Shown: piece by piece, positions 44,008-52,118 of the stretch
Numbering within the stretch: the first letter of the stretch is position 1
Layout: each line of letters begins with the position of its first letter
From: Sva-07 sp963698565
GTDB taxonomy: Bacteria; Actinomycetota; Acidimicrobiia; Acidimicrobiales; Ilumatobacteraceae
Assembly: GCA_963698565.1 (NCBI GenBank)
Contig: CAVORH010000006.1
Coordinates: 62,001 to 126,000 of the forward strand
Direction of reading: 5' to 3'
Length of the DNA stretch: 64,000 nucleotides
Translations under genes and position numbers: made by a program
Notes under the pieces: model-generated
What the model was told of the DNA's origin: nothing
What the model saw: the letters and a program-made list of their open reading frames with translations, nothing else
The model's database searches: none

Positions 44008-44874
44008 GTCTCGACCTGGCGCTCCTCGTCGTGTTCACGCTGGTCGGCGTCCTTGCTGTCGTCGTCCTCACGGGGTCGGGTCGGGACCTGGCGCCGCGCC
44101 CGACCGGTCGACGGCGACCTGATGCCCCGACTGCTCGCGTCGGTCGGGGCGACGGCGATCGTCCTGGCCTTCTCCGGGTGGCTGATCGCGTCGGTCGTCG
44201 TGGGGGTCGGGTGCTGGTTCGCCGTCCGGGTGTGGCAGCGCCGCGACCGACGTGCGGTCAGCGACGTCGAGCGCACCGACGCGTTGGCGTCGTGGATCGA
44301 GAACCTGCGCGACGTCTTGGTGGCGGGCGACCAACCCGTCGGCGCGATCACAGCGACGGTGGCGACCTGCCCGGAGGCGATCAGGCCCCAGGTGCGACGA
44401 CTGGCGGCGAGCCTCGGCCGCCAGGACCCCGCCGTCGTGTTCCGCCGATTCGCCGACGATCTCGACGACCCGCTCGGTGACCTCGTGGCGGCGGGACTGC
44501 TGATCGCCGTGCAGCGCGGCGCCCGCACTGCAGCGGTGCTCGGCTCGCTCGCCGAGCAGGCGCGCCGGCAGGCCGATCGGCGCCGCCTCGTCGAAGCCGA
44601 GCGGGCCCCGATCCAACGGGAGGTGACGCTGCTCACCGTGATCATGGGCTCGTTGATCGTCGGCCTGCTCGTGTTCGGGCGGGCGGAGTACCTGGAGCCG
44701 TACGACACCGCAGGCGGTCAGCTGTTCCTGGCGATCGTGCTCACCCTCTATGCCCTGCTGCTCGTCCGCGTGCAGCGGCTCGCCCACTCGCCGCGACCCA
44801 GCCGGTTCCTCACGGCCACCGCCCGACCGGCCGTGGCGTCCGACGCATTCGACGAGATCGGCTCGACGCGATGA
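44004..44874 (+). CDS. tadB: TadB-like pilus membrane protein, apparent +1 frameshift
   Basis: The GTG at 44004 overlaps the CpaF stop exactly like the other genes of the operon, and its frame encodes a membrane helix (LALLVVFTLVGVLAVVVLTG). That frame then turns into Arg-rich nonsense. The TadB-like protein continues one base over: LLASVGATAIVLAFSGWLIA, then a type II secretion F domain (DALASWIENLRDVLVAGDQP, QREVTLLTVIMGSLIVGLLV). The join is near 44090-44122. Either the sequence has one extra base or the protein starts at ATG 44122 without its first helix. TadB and TadC form the inner-membrane platform. Confidence 0.7.
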
Positions 44875-45752
44875 GGACGACCGGGTGGCTGCTCGCCGGC
44901 GGGGTCGTGATGTGCGTCGGCGTGTGGCTCGTCGTGTCGGGCTGGGCGCAACCGCGGCCGACCGTCGACCGGGCGATGCGTCACCTCCGACGACCGGGCG
45001 AGAGCGCGGCCATCCCCTCCGACCCTCGCTTGGCGGCGCGGCTCGGTCGGGCCGTGGGCCGATCGGACATCACGGCTCGGACCGATCGCTGGCGGCAGCC
45101 GCTGCGGCTGATCGGCCGTCCGGTCGACGAACACGTCGGCCTGCTCGTGTTGGCGGCGATCGGTGGGTTCGTCGCACCCGCGCTGGTGCTCGGCGCGCTG
45201 CAGGCCGCCGGCGTGGTCTCGATCGGTGTGTGGATCCCGCTCGGGCTGTCGCTCGCCACCGCGGTCCTCCTGCCGGTGCTCGTCCACTCCGATGCGATCG
45301 CCCGGAGCGCCGACGTCGCCGTCGACCTGCGCCATCAACTCGGCGCGTATCTCGACATGGTCACGATGCTGCTGGCGGGCAACAGCGGCTACGAAGGGGC
45401 GCTCGACCAGGCATCACGCGCCGGCGATGGCCTGCTGTTCGTCGAACTCCGGCGGCGCATGCGCGAGGTGTCGACGACCGGGCACAGCCTGGTCGGGGCG
45501 CTCGATCTCGTTGCCGCCGACTACGGCATCGTCGAACTCGAACAGGTCGCGGCGACCGCCACGTTGTCGGCCGCCGAAGGTGCACCGGTGGCGCGCAGCC
45601 TGAGCGCGAAGTGCGCCACGCTGCGCTCGACCCTCGCCGCCGAACAGGAGGCGGCGGCCCGGATCCGCAACGACAAGATCACGCCGCCGCTCGTGGGCAT
45701 GGCCCTGCTGTTCATGGCGCTGATCATCTACCCCGCCCTCGATCTCAGCTGA
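44871..45752 (+). CDS. tadC: Tad pilus platform protein TadC
   Basis: 293 residues with N-terminal helix (LLAGGVVMCVGVWLVVSGW), a middle hydrophobic pair (VGLLVLAAIGGFVAPALVLG and onward) and a type II secretion F domain (DLRHQLGAYLDMVTMLLAGN near 150, MALLFMALIIYPALDLS at the end). It is the partner of TadB in the platform. The ATG overlaps the tadB stop (ATGA), which supports the frame used for the end of tadB. Confidence 0.85.
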   Translation: MRTTGWLLAGGVVMCVGVWLVVSGWAQPRPTVDRAMRHLRRPGESAAIPSDPRLAARLGRAVGRSDITARTDRWRQPLRLIGRPVDEHVGLLVLAAIGGFVAPALVLGALQAAGVVSIGVWIPLGLSLATAVLLPVLVHSDAIARSADVAVDLRHQLGAYLDMVTMLLAGNSGYEGALDQASRAGDGLLFVELRRRMREVSTTGHSLVGALDLVAADYGIVELEQVAATATLSAAEGAPVARSLSAKCATLRSTLAAEQEAAARIRNDKITPPLVGMALLFMALIIYPALDLS

Positions 45753-45817
45753 GCACGATCTCGAACCCACCGACACCCGCACCACTCCCACCCGGAATCA
45801 ACAGGAAGGAACCCACC

Positions 45818-46045
45818 ATGCAGGACCCGATGTCGTTGATGAACGGCCTGCTCGCCGTCATCGCCCACATGATCGGCACCCACACCGGAGCGGGGTCTAC
45901 CACCCGAGATCGCGGCGCGGTGTCGATCGAACACGTGCTCTGGTACGCCGCCGCGGCCGTCAGCGTGGCGGTCGTCGCAGCGATCATCTGGAGCCAGATC
46001 CGCACCACCGCCAGTACACCGGTGCAGTCTCCGTCCGCTCCCTGA
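45818..46045 (+). CDS. Flp-type small pilin
   Basis: 75 residues. A 33-residue polar leader ends DRG|AVSIEHVLWYAAAA: the Gly before the cut, Glu at +5 and the following hydrophobic stretch are the type IV pilin processing signature. Such pilins are cut by the A24 peptidase encoded at 40414. AGGAAGGAACCCACC precedes the ATG. A 65-base gap separates it from tadC. It is the likely major subunit of the Tad pilus, though the sequence is not a textbook Flp. Confidence 0.75.
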   Translation: MQDPMSLMNGLLAVIAHMIGTHTGAGSTTRDRGAVSIEHVLWYAAAAVSVAVVAAIIWSQIRTTASTPVQSPSAP

Positions 46046-46061
46046 CCGGCATCAACCGACG

Positions 46062-46478
46062 ATGACGGACGAACCGGGCCGCACCGCCCGCCGGGTTCGC
46101 GACGGTCGCCGAGGTGTCGGCGACGACGGGGCCGCGACGTCGCTGTCGGTCGCGCTCCTGACACCGATGTTCGTGTTCCTCGCATTCGCCGCCTTCCAGG
46201 CCGCGATGTGGAGCCACGCGAAGACCGAGGCGCGGGTGGTGGCGCGCGACACTGCGGCGCTCGTCGCCCGGTCCGGTGTCACCGCCGGTGATGCAGCAGC
46301 GTCGGCCGCCGCGGTCCTCGAGGCCGACACCGATCTGCGCAACGTCGTGGTGGTGGCGTCGACATCGGGTGGTGTGGTGGCAGTGACCGTCACGGCCGAT
46401 GCGCCGGGCATCATCCGTGGCACCTCGACGGGCATCTCGGTGACCTCCGCGGTCCCGCTGGAGGAACTGACGCCGTGA
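46062..46478 (+). CDS. TadE-like pseudopilin 1
   Basis: 138 residues with a charged N-terminus, a membrane helix (LLTPMFVFLAFAAFQAAMW, about 33-51) and a small beta-rich outside part. The order after Flp pilin and the HAKTEARVVARDTAAL segment fit TadE-type minor pilins. The stop overlaps the next GTG by 4 bases. Confidence 0.7.
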   Translation: MTDEPGRTARRVRDGRRGVGDDGAATSLSVALLTPMFVFLAFAAFQAAMWSHAKTEARVVARDTAALVARSGVTAGDAAASAAAVLEADTDLRNVVVVASTSGGVVAVTVTADAPGIIRGTSTGISVTSAVPLEELTP

Positions 46479-46918
46479 CAGCGCGACGACGCAACCATCG
46501 ACCGGGCCGCGATCGGGGTTCGGCCGACGCGCTCGGGCTGGCGATGCTCGCCCCGGCGGCGATCGGCCTGGCGGTGGTGATCGTGTTCCTCGGGCGCGGC
46601 GTCGACAGCCGGGCCACCGTGCAGAGCGCGGCCGAGGCTGCCGCTCAGGCGGCCGCGCAGGAACGAACGCCGGCCGCAGCCGTCGCCGCGGCGCAGGAGG
46701 TCGGTGCGGCGATGCTCGTCGATGCGTCGTCGTGCTCACTGCCGCAGGTGAGCGTCGACACGTCTGGGTTCGGTCCCGGCGGCAGCGTGGCCGTGACCGT
46801 GTCGTGCACGGTGTCGAGCGCCGGCCTCGAGCTGATCGACCCGCCGTCGACCGGGCCGACCACCGCGACGGCGTTCGCGACGATCGATCCGTTCCGCGCC
46901 ACCGAGGGTCCGCCGTGA
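46475..46918 (+). CDS. TadE-like pseudopilin 2
   Basis: 147 residues: basic N-terminus, helix (LGLAMLAPAAIGLAVVIVFL), then an Ala-rich helix (SAAEAAAQAAAQERTPAAAV) and an outside domain with two Cys (SSCSLPQ, VSCTVSS). It is a minor pilin type and is linked by GTGA overlaps on both sides. The function within the pilus is inferred from position. Confidence 0.68.
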   Translation: MTARRRNHRPGRDRGSADALGLAMLAPAAIGLAVVIVFLGRGVDSRATVQSAAEAAAQAAAQERTPAAAVAAAQEVGAAMLVDASSCSLPQVSVDTSGFGPGGSVAVTVSCTVSSAGLELIDPPSTGPTTATAFATIDPFRATEGPP

Positions 46919-47328
46919 GCCGGCAGGACCGGTGCCGCGGCGATCGCGGCGCCGGGCTGGTGGCCGGCGTGGCCCTCGTCTTCGCCTTCACCTTCCTCGG
47001 GATCGTGTGGCTCGCACGCGACGTCGATCGCGGCGTCTCGAACCGCTCCGCTGCGCAGTCGATCGCGTTCCAGGCAGCTCGATCCGGCGCGCAGGCGACG
47101 TCGATCGGCGACCTGCGCTCGACGAATCGCGCCGTGACCGTCGACGCCGACGCGGCGCGGGTCGCCGCGATGCGCACCGCCGAGAGCCTGTTCGCGAGCT
47201 ACGCGGTGAACGGCTCGATCAGCTCGATCGACGTGACCGCTGAAACGGTGTCGGTGACCGTCACGATCACCGACGGCAGCGTCACGGTGACCGGCGCCGG
47301 AACCGTCCGGGCGGAGCGGGCGCCGTGA
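46915..47328 (+). CDS. TadE/TadG-like pseudopilin 3
   Basis: 137 residues starting GTG at 46915 (GTGA overlap): basic N-terminus, helix (GLVAGVALVFAFTFLGIVWL), an Ala-rich segment (SIAFQAARSGAQATS) and a small outside domain (VTAETVSVTVTITDGSVTVT). It completes a trio of pseudopilin genes. The 189-base gap that follows (47329-47517) shows no convincing gene. Confidence 0.66.
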   Translation: MSRQDRCRGDRGAGLVAGVALVFAFTFLGIVWLARDVDRGVSNRSAAQSIAFQAARSGAQATSIGDLRSTNRAVTVDADAARVAAMRTAESLFASYAVNGSISSIDVTAETVSVTVTITDGSVTVTGAGTVRAERAP

Positions 47329-47517
47329 CCTCGACGGCCACGCCGTGCGGGACGCTCCGTCGATCCGGTCGATGCCTGCGATCCGATCGGTGCTCTGGAC
47401 CCGGTCGTTCCCTTCGAGCCGGTCGTTCCGTTCCCCCGGGCAGGCGCCCACTGGCGAGGTGGAGGGCGGACATCGGAGGGGTCGACGACGCACGGCACGG
47501 TCGCCGGGAGTGGAGGG

Positions 47518-50500
47518 ATGATGCGACGCGATCAGCACGAACTCGGTCGCTTCCTCACGGCGCTGGCCACGTTCGTCTTCGTGGCGGTGGTGATGCCGCT
47601 CGGTGCCATCGCCGCGTCGCAGGCCAGGTTCGGTTCCGCCAATCCACTGGCCGGAGTGGACCCGCCGTGGCACTGGTTCGGCGGTTCGAGCCTGTCCGAA
47701 CCGGTCGCCGACGACACGGTCGTCGATGCGCTGATCCGCCTCAGCCTGTGCGCCATCTGGGTCGTGGCCGTGGTCGTCGTCGTGACGACCGTGCTCGAGA
47801 TCGTCCATCTCGTGCGGCACCGGGGGCTGGCGATGCCATCGGTGCGCGGGCTCGGATGGGCGCAACGAATCGCCCGCTTCATCGCTGCCGGTCTCCTCGT
47901 CGCGATGCCGATGCTCACCTCGACCGCGAGCGTCGCCGGAGTTCCGCGTGGACCCGTCACAGCGTTCAGCGACGCACCGAGCACCGTCGTCCAGCCGCGC
48001 CGCACCCCGTCCGCAGCTTCGACGGCGGACGCGGCCGTACCGTCTTCCGAGCACACGCACATCGTGCGGCCAGGCGAGTCGATCTACTCGATCGCGCAGG
48101 GCCTGGCAGGAAGTGACGACGCCCGCGTGATCACCATCGCCGATGCGATCATCGAGGCGAACCTCGGCGCCACGGTGGCACCGGGACAACGCTTCACCAA
48201 TGCGGCGTACGTCGAGGCGGGGTGGATCCTGCAGATCCCGGCCGAGTTCGCTCGTGCCGCCGCGCCGCAGGCAGAGCTGTCGGTCGAGCGGGTCGTCGAA
48301 CATCTCGCCGAGCCGGCGAGCGACGTCTACGAGGTACAGCCGGGCGACACACTCTGGGACATCGCCGACGAGCAACTCGGCGATCCGACGCTCTGGACCG
48401 GTATCTGGGAGCGCAATGCCGGCGACGACATGGGCGGTGGCAGGACCTTCGACGATCCCGACCTGATCCTGCCCGGCTGGGATCTCGAGCTCAGCGACGA
48501 ACCTGCGCCGGCCATCGAGATCACGTCGCAGGTCGAACCCGATGTCGTGCCGGACGGCGAGCCCGATGTCGTGCCGGACGCCCAGCCCGAGATCGTGACG
48601 GACGCCGAGCCCGCACCGACCGGCGAGTCCACCGTGGATCCACCGTCGACTGCCCCGGTTGCGGAATCGGCCGGCCCGCTCCCCCTCGTGCCGGAGGAGT
48701 CGACCGGTACTGCGCCGGACACGACCGCCACGACGACCACGACCGTCGTGCCGATCGATGACGGAACCACTGATGTCGACGAGCCGCCTGCGACGTCACC
48801 GGATGCTCCCTCGCCGATCCGACTCGAGCACGCCGCGTTGCTCGCCGCCGGCATCCTGGCGCTCGTCGGCGTGCGTCGGCAACAACGGTTGCGGGCGGCG
48901 CGACCCCGCCATCGAGTTCCCGAACCGCGGCCCGAGGTGATGATCACCGAACGGCGTCTCCGAGCGGTCGACGCCGGCGAGCGGGCGCTGCGCGTCGACG
49001 TCGCCTGCCGGGCCGCGGCCTGGTCGATGATCGACACCGGCGCCCAGATCGGCTGGGTGCGGGTGTCGATCGACGGCGACGTGGAGATTCGCACGACCGC
49101 GCCGGTTGCGCTGCCCGCACCATGGAGTCCGAGGAGTGACGACGGTCGTCACTGGCAGCTCGGCGCCGAGGTTCCGATCGAGCTCCTCGGCGAGGACGCT
49201 CGACGCGTGGGGATGCCGTGCGTGGCACTGGTACAGCTCGGGGTGAACGATGCCGGGGACGACGTCCTCGTCGACATCGAGGCCTGCGGCGTCCTCGCCG
49301 TCGAGGCCCGCCCCGACCAGGCTGGCGAGGTGATCACCGGGCTCGCTGCCGGCCTGGCATCGTCGATGTACGCCGAAGTGGCCCATCTGATCGGCGTGGC
49401 ATTGGCTCCCGAGGCCCTGCTCGGTCACCGCAACGCGCATCGGGCCGACTCGCTCGACGACGGCCTCGAGTTGGCAGCAGCCCTGGTCGGCACGACCGCA
49501 CATCAGGAGCACACCACCTTCGAGTTGCGGTCGTTGCGGACGGGTGGCGAGATGTGGGAACCGGCGATCCTGCTGCTCGGTGACACCACGGCGGGTTCGA
49601 CGGGATTGGAGGAACGGGGGCTCCCGGCGGGCGGACACGGTGTCGGCGTCGTCGTCGCGGTTGCGCCGGGTGCGCTGGCCGACGCTCCGGTCCGACTCGT
49701 CGGTACGGCCGACGGCTGGGCGCTGCATGGGTTCGGGACCTCGATCGATCTCAGGCCCGTCGGGTTGACGGCGGATGACCTCGCGGCCGTCGACGAGGTG
49801 CTGGTCGACGCCGAGCGACCACTGGAGCCGGTGGAGCTCGGGTCGGCCGACGACCTCACCTGGGCCGATTCCGACACGTCCGATACCGGACGATCGCCGG
49901 GGACGCACGACGAAGGTCCGGGACGCGACGAGGCCGCCGAGCCCATCGCGCCCTTCGCTACCGATGGACCATCGGATCGTGGTGGGACTCCTGGGAGCGA
50001 TCGAGGTACACGACCTCGACGGCAACCCCGGCAAGTTCGAACGCTCGAAGACGGTCGAGTTGATCGCGTGGCTGGCCACCCATCGCGGGCGATCGACGCG
50101 ATCCGGGGCCCGCACCGCGCTGTGGGAGCTCGACGTGCGCGATGCGACGTTCTCGAACGTCGTCTCCGAAGCGCGGCGTGGGCTCGCCCGACTGGTGGCG
50201 CCGCCCGACGGCGAGGAGTGGGTGGGACGCACCCTCACCGAGCAACTGCCGCTCCACCACGCCGTGGTCACCGACGCCGACCTCGTCGACGAACGTGTCA
50301 ACGCAGCACGACTGCAGCCACCCGCACAGGCGATCGACACGCTGCGTCCAGCGGTGGCGATGATCCGCGGCATGCCGTTCGCCGGAACGAGCTACCTGTG
50401 GCCCGACGCCGAGGGCATCACGTCGAACCTCGTGCTGCTCGCGATCACGGCGACCACCGACTTCGCAGCGCACGCGCTGTCGCTCGGCGACACCGACGGC

Positions 50501-50547
50501 GTGTTCTGGGCGACCGGTCACGGTCTCGAGGTGCTGCCGGGTCATGA
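47518..50547 (+). CDS. Membrane protein with two LysM domains (LysM/BTAD architecture, C-terminus frameshifted)
   Basis: Three hydrophobic helices lie in the first 150 residues. LysM 1 is HIVRPGESIYSIAQGLAG near 180, LysM 2 is YEVQPGDTLWDIADEQLGDP near 278, then an acidic Pro/Thr-rich linker, a fourth helix (HAALLAAGILALVGVRRQ) and a domain ending near IAPFATDG (about base 49970). After that the frame codes Arg-rich nonsense to 50547. The BTAD domain expected next in this actinobacterial architecture is found one frame over (49964-50710). A single extra base near 49965-49980 would explain the break. It may be a wall-sensing regulator of the Tad pilus. Confidence 0.7.
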   Translation: MMRRDQHELGRFLTALATFVFVAVVMPLGAIAASQARFGSANPLAGVDPPWHWFGGSSLSEPVADDTVVDALIRLSLCAIWVVAVVVVVTTVLEIVHLVRHRGLAMPSVRGLGWAQRIARFIAAGLLVAMPMLTSTASVAGVPRGPVTAFSDAPSTVVQPRRTPSAASTADAAVPSSEHTHIVRPGESIYSIAQGLAGSDDARVITIADAIIEANLGATVAPGQRFTNAAYVEAGWILQIPAEFARAAAPQAELSVERVVEHLAEPASDVYEVQPGDTLWDIADEQLGDPTLWTGIWERNAGDDMGGGRTFDDPDLILPGWDLELSDEPAPAIEITSQVEPDVVPDGEPDVVPDAQPEIVTDAEPAPTGESTVDPPSTAPVAESAGPLPLVPEESTGTAPDTTATTTTTVVPIDDGTTDVDEPPATSPDAPSPIRLEHAALLAAGILALVGVRRQQRLRAARPRHRVPEPRPEVMITERRLRAVDAGERALRVDVACRAAAWSMIDTGAQIGWVRVSIDGDVEIRTTAPVALPAPWSPRSDDGRHWQLGAEVPIELLGEDARRVGMPCVALVQLGVNDAGDDVLVDIEACGVLAVEARPDQAGEVITGLAAGLASSMYAEVAHLIGVALAPEALLGHRNAHRADSLDDGLELAAALVGTTAHQEHTTFELRSLRTGGEMWEPAILLLGDTTAGSTGLEERGLPAGGHGVGVVVAVAPGALADAPVRLVGTADGWALHGFGTSIDLRPVGLTADDLAAVDEVLVDAERPLEPVELGSADDLTWADSDTSDTGRSPGTHDEGPGRDEAAEPIAPFATDGPSDRGGTPGSDRGTRPRRQPRQVRTLEDGRVDRVAGHPSRAIDAIRGPHRAVGARRARCDVLERRLRSAAWARPTGGAARRRGVGGTHPHRATAAPPRRGHRRRPRRRTCQRSTTAATRTGDRHAASSGGDDPRHAVRRNELPVARRRGHHVEPRAARDHGDHRLRSARAVARRHRRRVLGDRSRSRGAAGS

Positions 50548-50710
50548 GGAGCTGATCGGGCTGCGGATGCGTGCCCACGCTCGTTCCGGCGATCTCGCCG
50601 GTGTGCGCCAGGAGTGGGAGTCGTACGAGCGAGTGCTGGTGGCCGATCCGTGGTCCGACGGCGAACCCTCACCCAAGCTGCTCGACCTCCGCCACGAACT
50701 CCTCTCCTGA
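49964..50710 (+). CDS. Bacterial transcriptional activator (BTAD) domain protein, probably the C-terminus of the LysM protein
   Basis: 248 residues from ATG 49964. It starts with a winged-helix-like block (HRIVVGLLGAIEVHDLDGNP, KTVELIAWLATHRG). A helical BTAD/TPR-type domain follows (GLEVLPGHEELIGLRMRAHA, WESYERVLVADPW), as in SARP/AfsR-like proteins. In relatives with LysM domains this part is normally one polypeptide with the membrane half. Here it is in the +1 frame and overlaps the LysM frame. It may be translated separately from the ATG, which lacks a strong ribosome binding site. Confidence 0.7.
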   Translation: MDHRIVVGLLGAIEVHDLDGNPGKFERSKTVELIAWLATHRGRSTRSGARTALWELDVRDATFSNVVSEARRGLARLVAPPDGEEWVGRTLTEQLPLHHAVVTDADLVDERVNAARLQPPAQAIDTLRPAVAMIRGMPFAGTSYLWPDAEGITSNLVLLAITATTDFAAHALSLGDTDGVFWATGHGLEVLPGHEELIGLRMRAHARSGDLAGVRQEWESYERVLVADPWSDGEPSPKLLDLRHELLS

Positions 50711-50716
50711 CCCTGT

Positions 50717-50747
50717 TACGCCGGGGGTCTGACCCCTGGCGTCACAC
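50717..50747. repeat. Dispersed palindrome, copy 3
   Basis: The left arm is GTTACGCCGGGGGTC and the right arm is complementary at 13 of 15 positions, with a central T at 50732. It lies 6 bases after the BTAD stop and about 70 bases before the redoxin start, so it can serve as a terminator. Confidence 0.8.
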
Positions 50748-50814
50748 GTGCGGTGGAGCGAAACGTTCGGTGAACCGGGGCCGGTTCGCTTCGGCTCCGG
50801 GCCACACTGGCGCC

Positions 50815-51414
50815 ATGCGAAGCGTCGCTACCTCCGGTTCCCGTCGACGGCGCGCCTCGACCGTGGTGGTCGCTGGCGCCCTCCTGCTCGCCGCGTGTGG
50901 CGGCAGCGATTCCTCGTCGAGTGAATCGATCGGCGGGGCCACGCTTCCGGCGACGCCCGACGAGGTGGACCTCGATCCGGCTTCGGACACCGTCGCGAAC
51001 CAGCTTCCCGATGTGGTCGTCGACAACATCACGCTCGGCAACAAGGTCAACCTGCGCAACCTGGCGCCGGCTGACACGCCGATCCTGCTGTGGATGTATG
51101 CACCGTATTGACCCTCCTGTCGGACCGAAGCGCCCGACGTCGAGCAGTTTGCTCGAGCACACGCTGACGAGGTCACCGTGATCGGTCTCGGCACCCAGGA
51201 CAGCCTCGGTGAAGCCGAGGCGTTCGCCGAGACCTACGGCACCACGTTCACGATGCTGTGGGACGAGTCGTTCCAGTCGTGGATCGAACTCGGGGTCACC
51301 GCGCAGCCGACCGCGATCCTGCTGACCGCCGATGGCACGATCGTCACCGGCTGGATCGGTGGGTTCCCCGAGGACACCGTCCTCGAACTCGCCGCCGAGC
51401 TCACCGCCGCCTGA
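50815..51414 (+). CDS. Redoxin/TlpA-like lipoprotein, candidate selenoprotein (in-frame UGA in UxxC)
   Basis: Read through UGA, this is a 199-residue exported thioredoxin. It has a signal peptide with lipobox (LLLAACGG, about residues 26-33), a Ser-rich linker, then LLWMYAPY-UGA-PSCRTEAP at codons 91-107, cis-Pro in VTAQPTAILL near 165 and a normal C-terminus. UGA (51109-51111, codon 99) stands where relatives have the first Cys of PYCPSC; the second Cys is kept. The downstream frame is undamaged to 51414. A hairpin fitting bacterial SECIS rules follows at 51140. Selenocysteine is therefore likely. A Cys-to-stop mutation in a decaying region is the alternative, and short gene calls would split it at 51111 and 51178. 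Confidence 0.7.
51140..51156 (+). promoter_or_regulatory. Candidate bacterial SECIS element
   Basis: A perfect 7-bp stem (TCGAGCA with TGCTCGA) closes a GTT loop. The loop begins 35 nt after the UGA and has G first. As I recall the bSECIS model, it asks for a 16-37 nt spacing, a stem of at least 4 bp, a 3-14 nt loop and G among the first two loop bases; all are met. Confidence 0.55.
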
Positions 51415-51416
51415 CT

Positions 51417-51445
51417 GTACGCCGGGGTCTGACCCGTGGCGTGAC
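51417..51445. repeat. Dispersed palindrome, copy 4 (degenerate)
   Basis: GTACGCCGGGGTC, a central T (51430) and an imperfect complementary arm (GACCCGTGGCGTGAC), directly after the redoxin stop. The left arm has lost two bases relative to the perfect copy at 16131. It fits a transcription end between convergent units. Confidence 0.65.
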
Positions 51446-51847
51446 CGGTACGTGCAGGGTTCGCCGGTGGTGGTGATCGGCAGTCGTCGTTCGTGGCAGG
51501 TCGTACTGGCCGTGGACAGCCTGTTCGATGAAGCCGGCATCGATCGGAAGCAGCTCGTAGCGGTCTGCGCCGTGCCCACTCGCCGGGATGCAGCTCGATC
51601 CGGACGATGTCGCTCGCCGCGCCGTGCAGCGAACGTACGGCCGCCGTGGCGTGCAGCATCCGGCAGGCGTGGTCTCCACAGGCAGCTCGATCTCGTCGCC
51701 TCGATCCGACGCACCGCGGACCGCTCACGTCGACCGTGACTGGCGAGCGATGATCCCGAGGATCACGATCACGACCAGGATCTCGACGAGGGTGAACCCG
51801 CTGCTCGCCGATCGGTCGCGCGGCGGTGCCGCGCCCGTCGGATGCAT
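51446..51847 (-). pseudogene. Decayed type IV pilin gene
   Basis: ATG at 51847 encodes a prepilin leader and the classic GFTLVEILVVIVILGIIA helix, but the frame stops at 51725. Pilin-like fragments continue in alternating frames: VRGASDRGDE (matching VRGITDQGQ of the next pilin), ACRMLHATAAVRSLHGAAS and PIDAGFIEQAVHGQYDLPRT. At least three shifts are needed to read a full pilin, so this copy is broken, unless the sequence here is unreliable. It lies downstream of the intact-start pilin at 52445 on the same strand. Confidence 0.6.
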
Positions 51848-51976
51848 CACGTCGGACAGATGATCGACGAGGGGATGCCGCCGCATGCTCGTGATGCGGT
51901 CGCCGCCGCTCGCCGAATCGAGTCACAGAAGTGCGCTCAACTTCGATCAGGCTGCACACGTCGCTCCGGAAAACGA

Positions 51977-52012
51977 CGAAGACCCCGCCGGCCGAAGCCG
52001 ACGGGGTCTTCG
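51977..52012 (-). terminator. Intrinsic terminator downstream of the pilin gene
   Basis: Perfect 11-bp arms (CGAAGACCCCG with its complement) surround 14 bases that can pair further (CCGGCCGAAGCCGA). On the minus strand it is followed by TCGTTTTCC. It ends transcripts of the pilin at 52119-52445. The remaining stretch 51848-52118 holds no other gene. Confidence 0.8.
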
Positions 52013-52118
52013 AGTTCAGGTTGAGCTGATCGCGATCAGTGACAGGATCAGCGGAGGATCCGTCGCTGTAGGCGGCGTCAGGTCGCACTCGCCACGCGAC
52101 GGTCCGAGCGAGCCGACG

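Noticed and set aside
47325..48116. Frame beginning GTG with a GTGA overlap after pseudopilin 3
   Set aside because: The start fits the operon pattern, but the protein is Arg-rich nonsense and overlaps the LysM protein's membrane helices, which are clearly real.
51725..51727. TGA in the pilin fragment as a second selenocysteine codon
   Set aside because: There is no Cys-type active site in pilins and other frame breaks follow, so it is a plain stop in a damaged gene.
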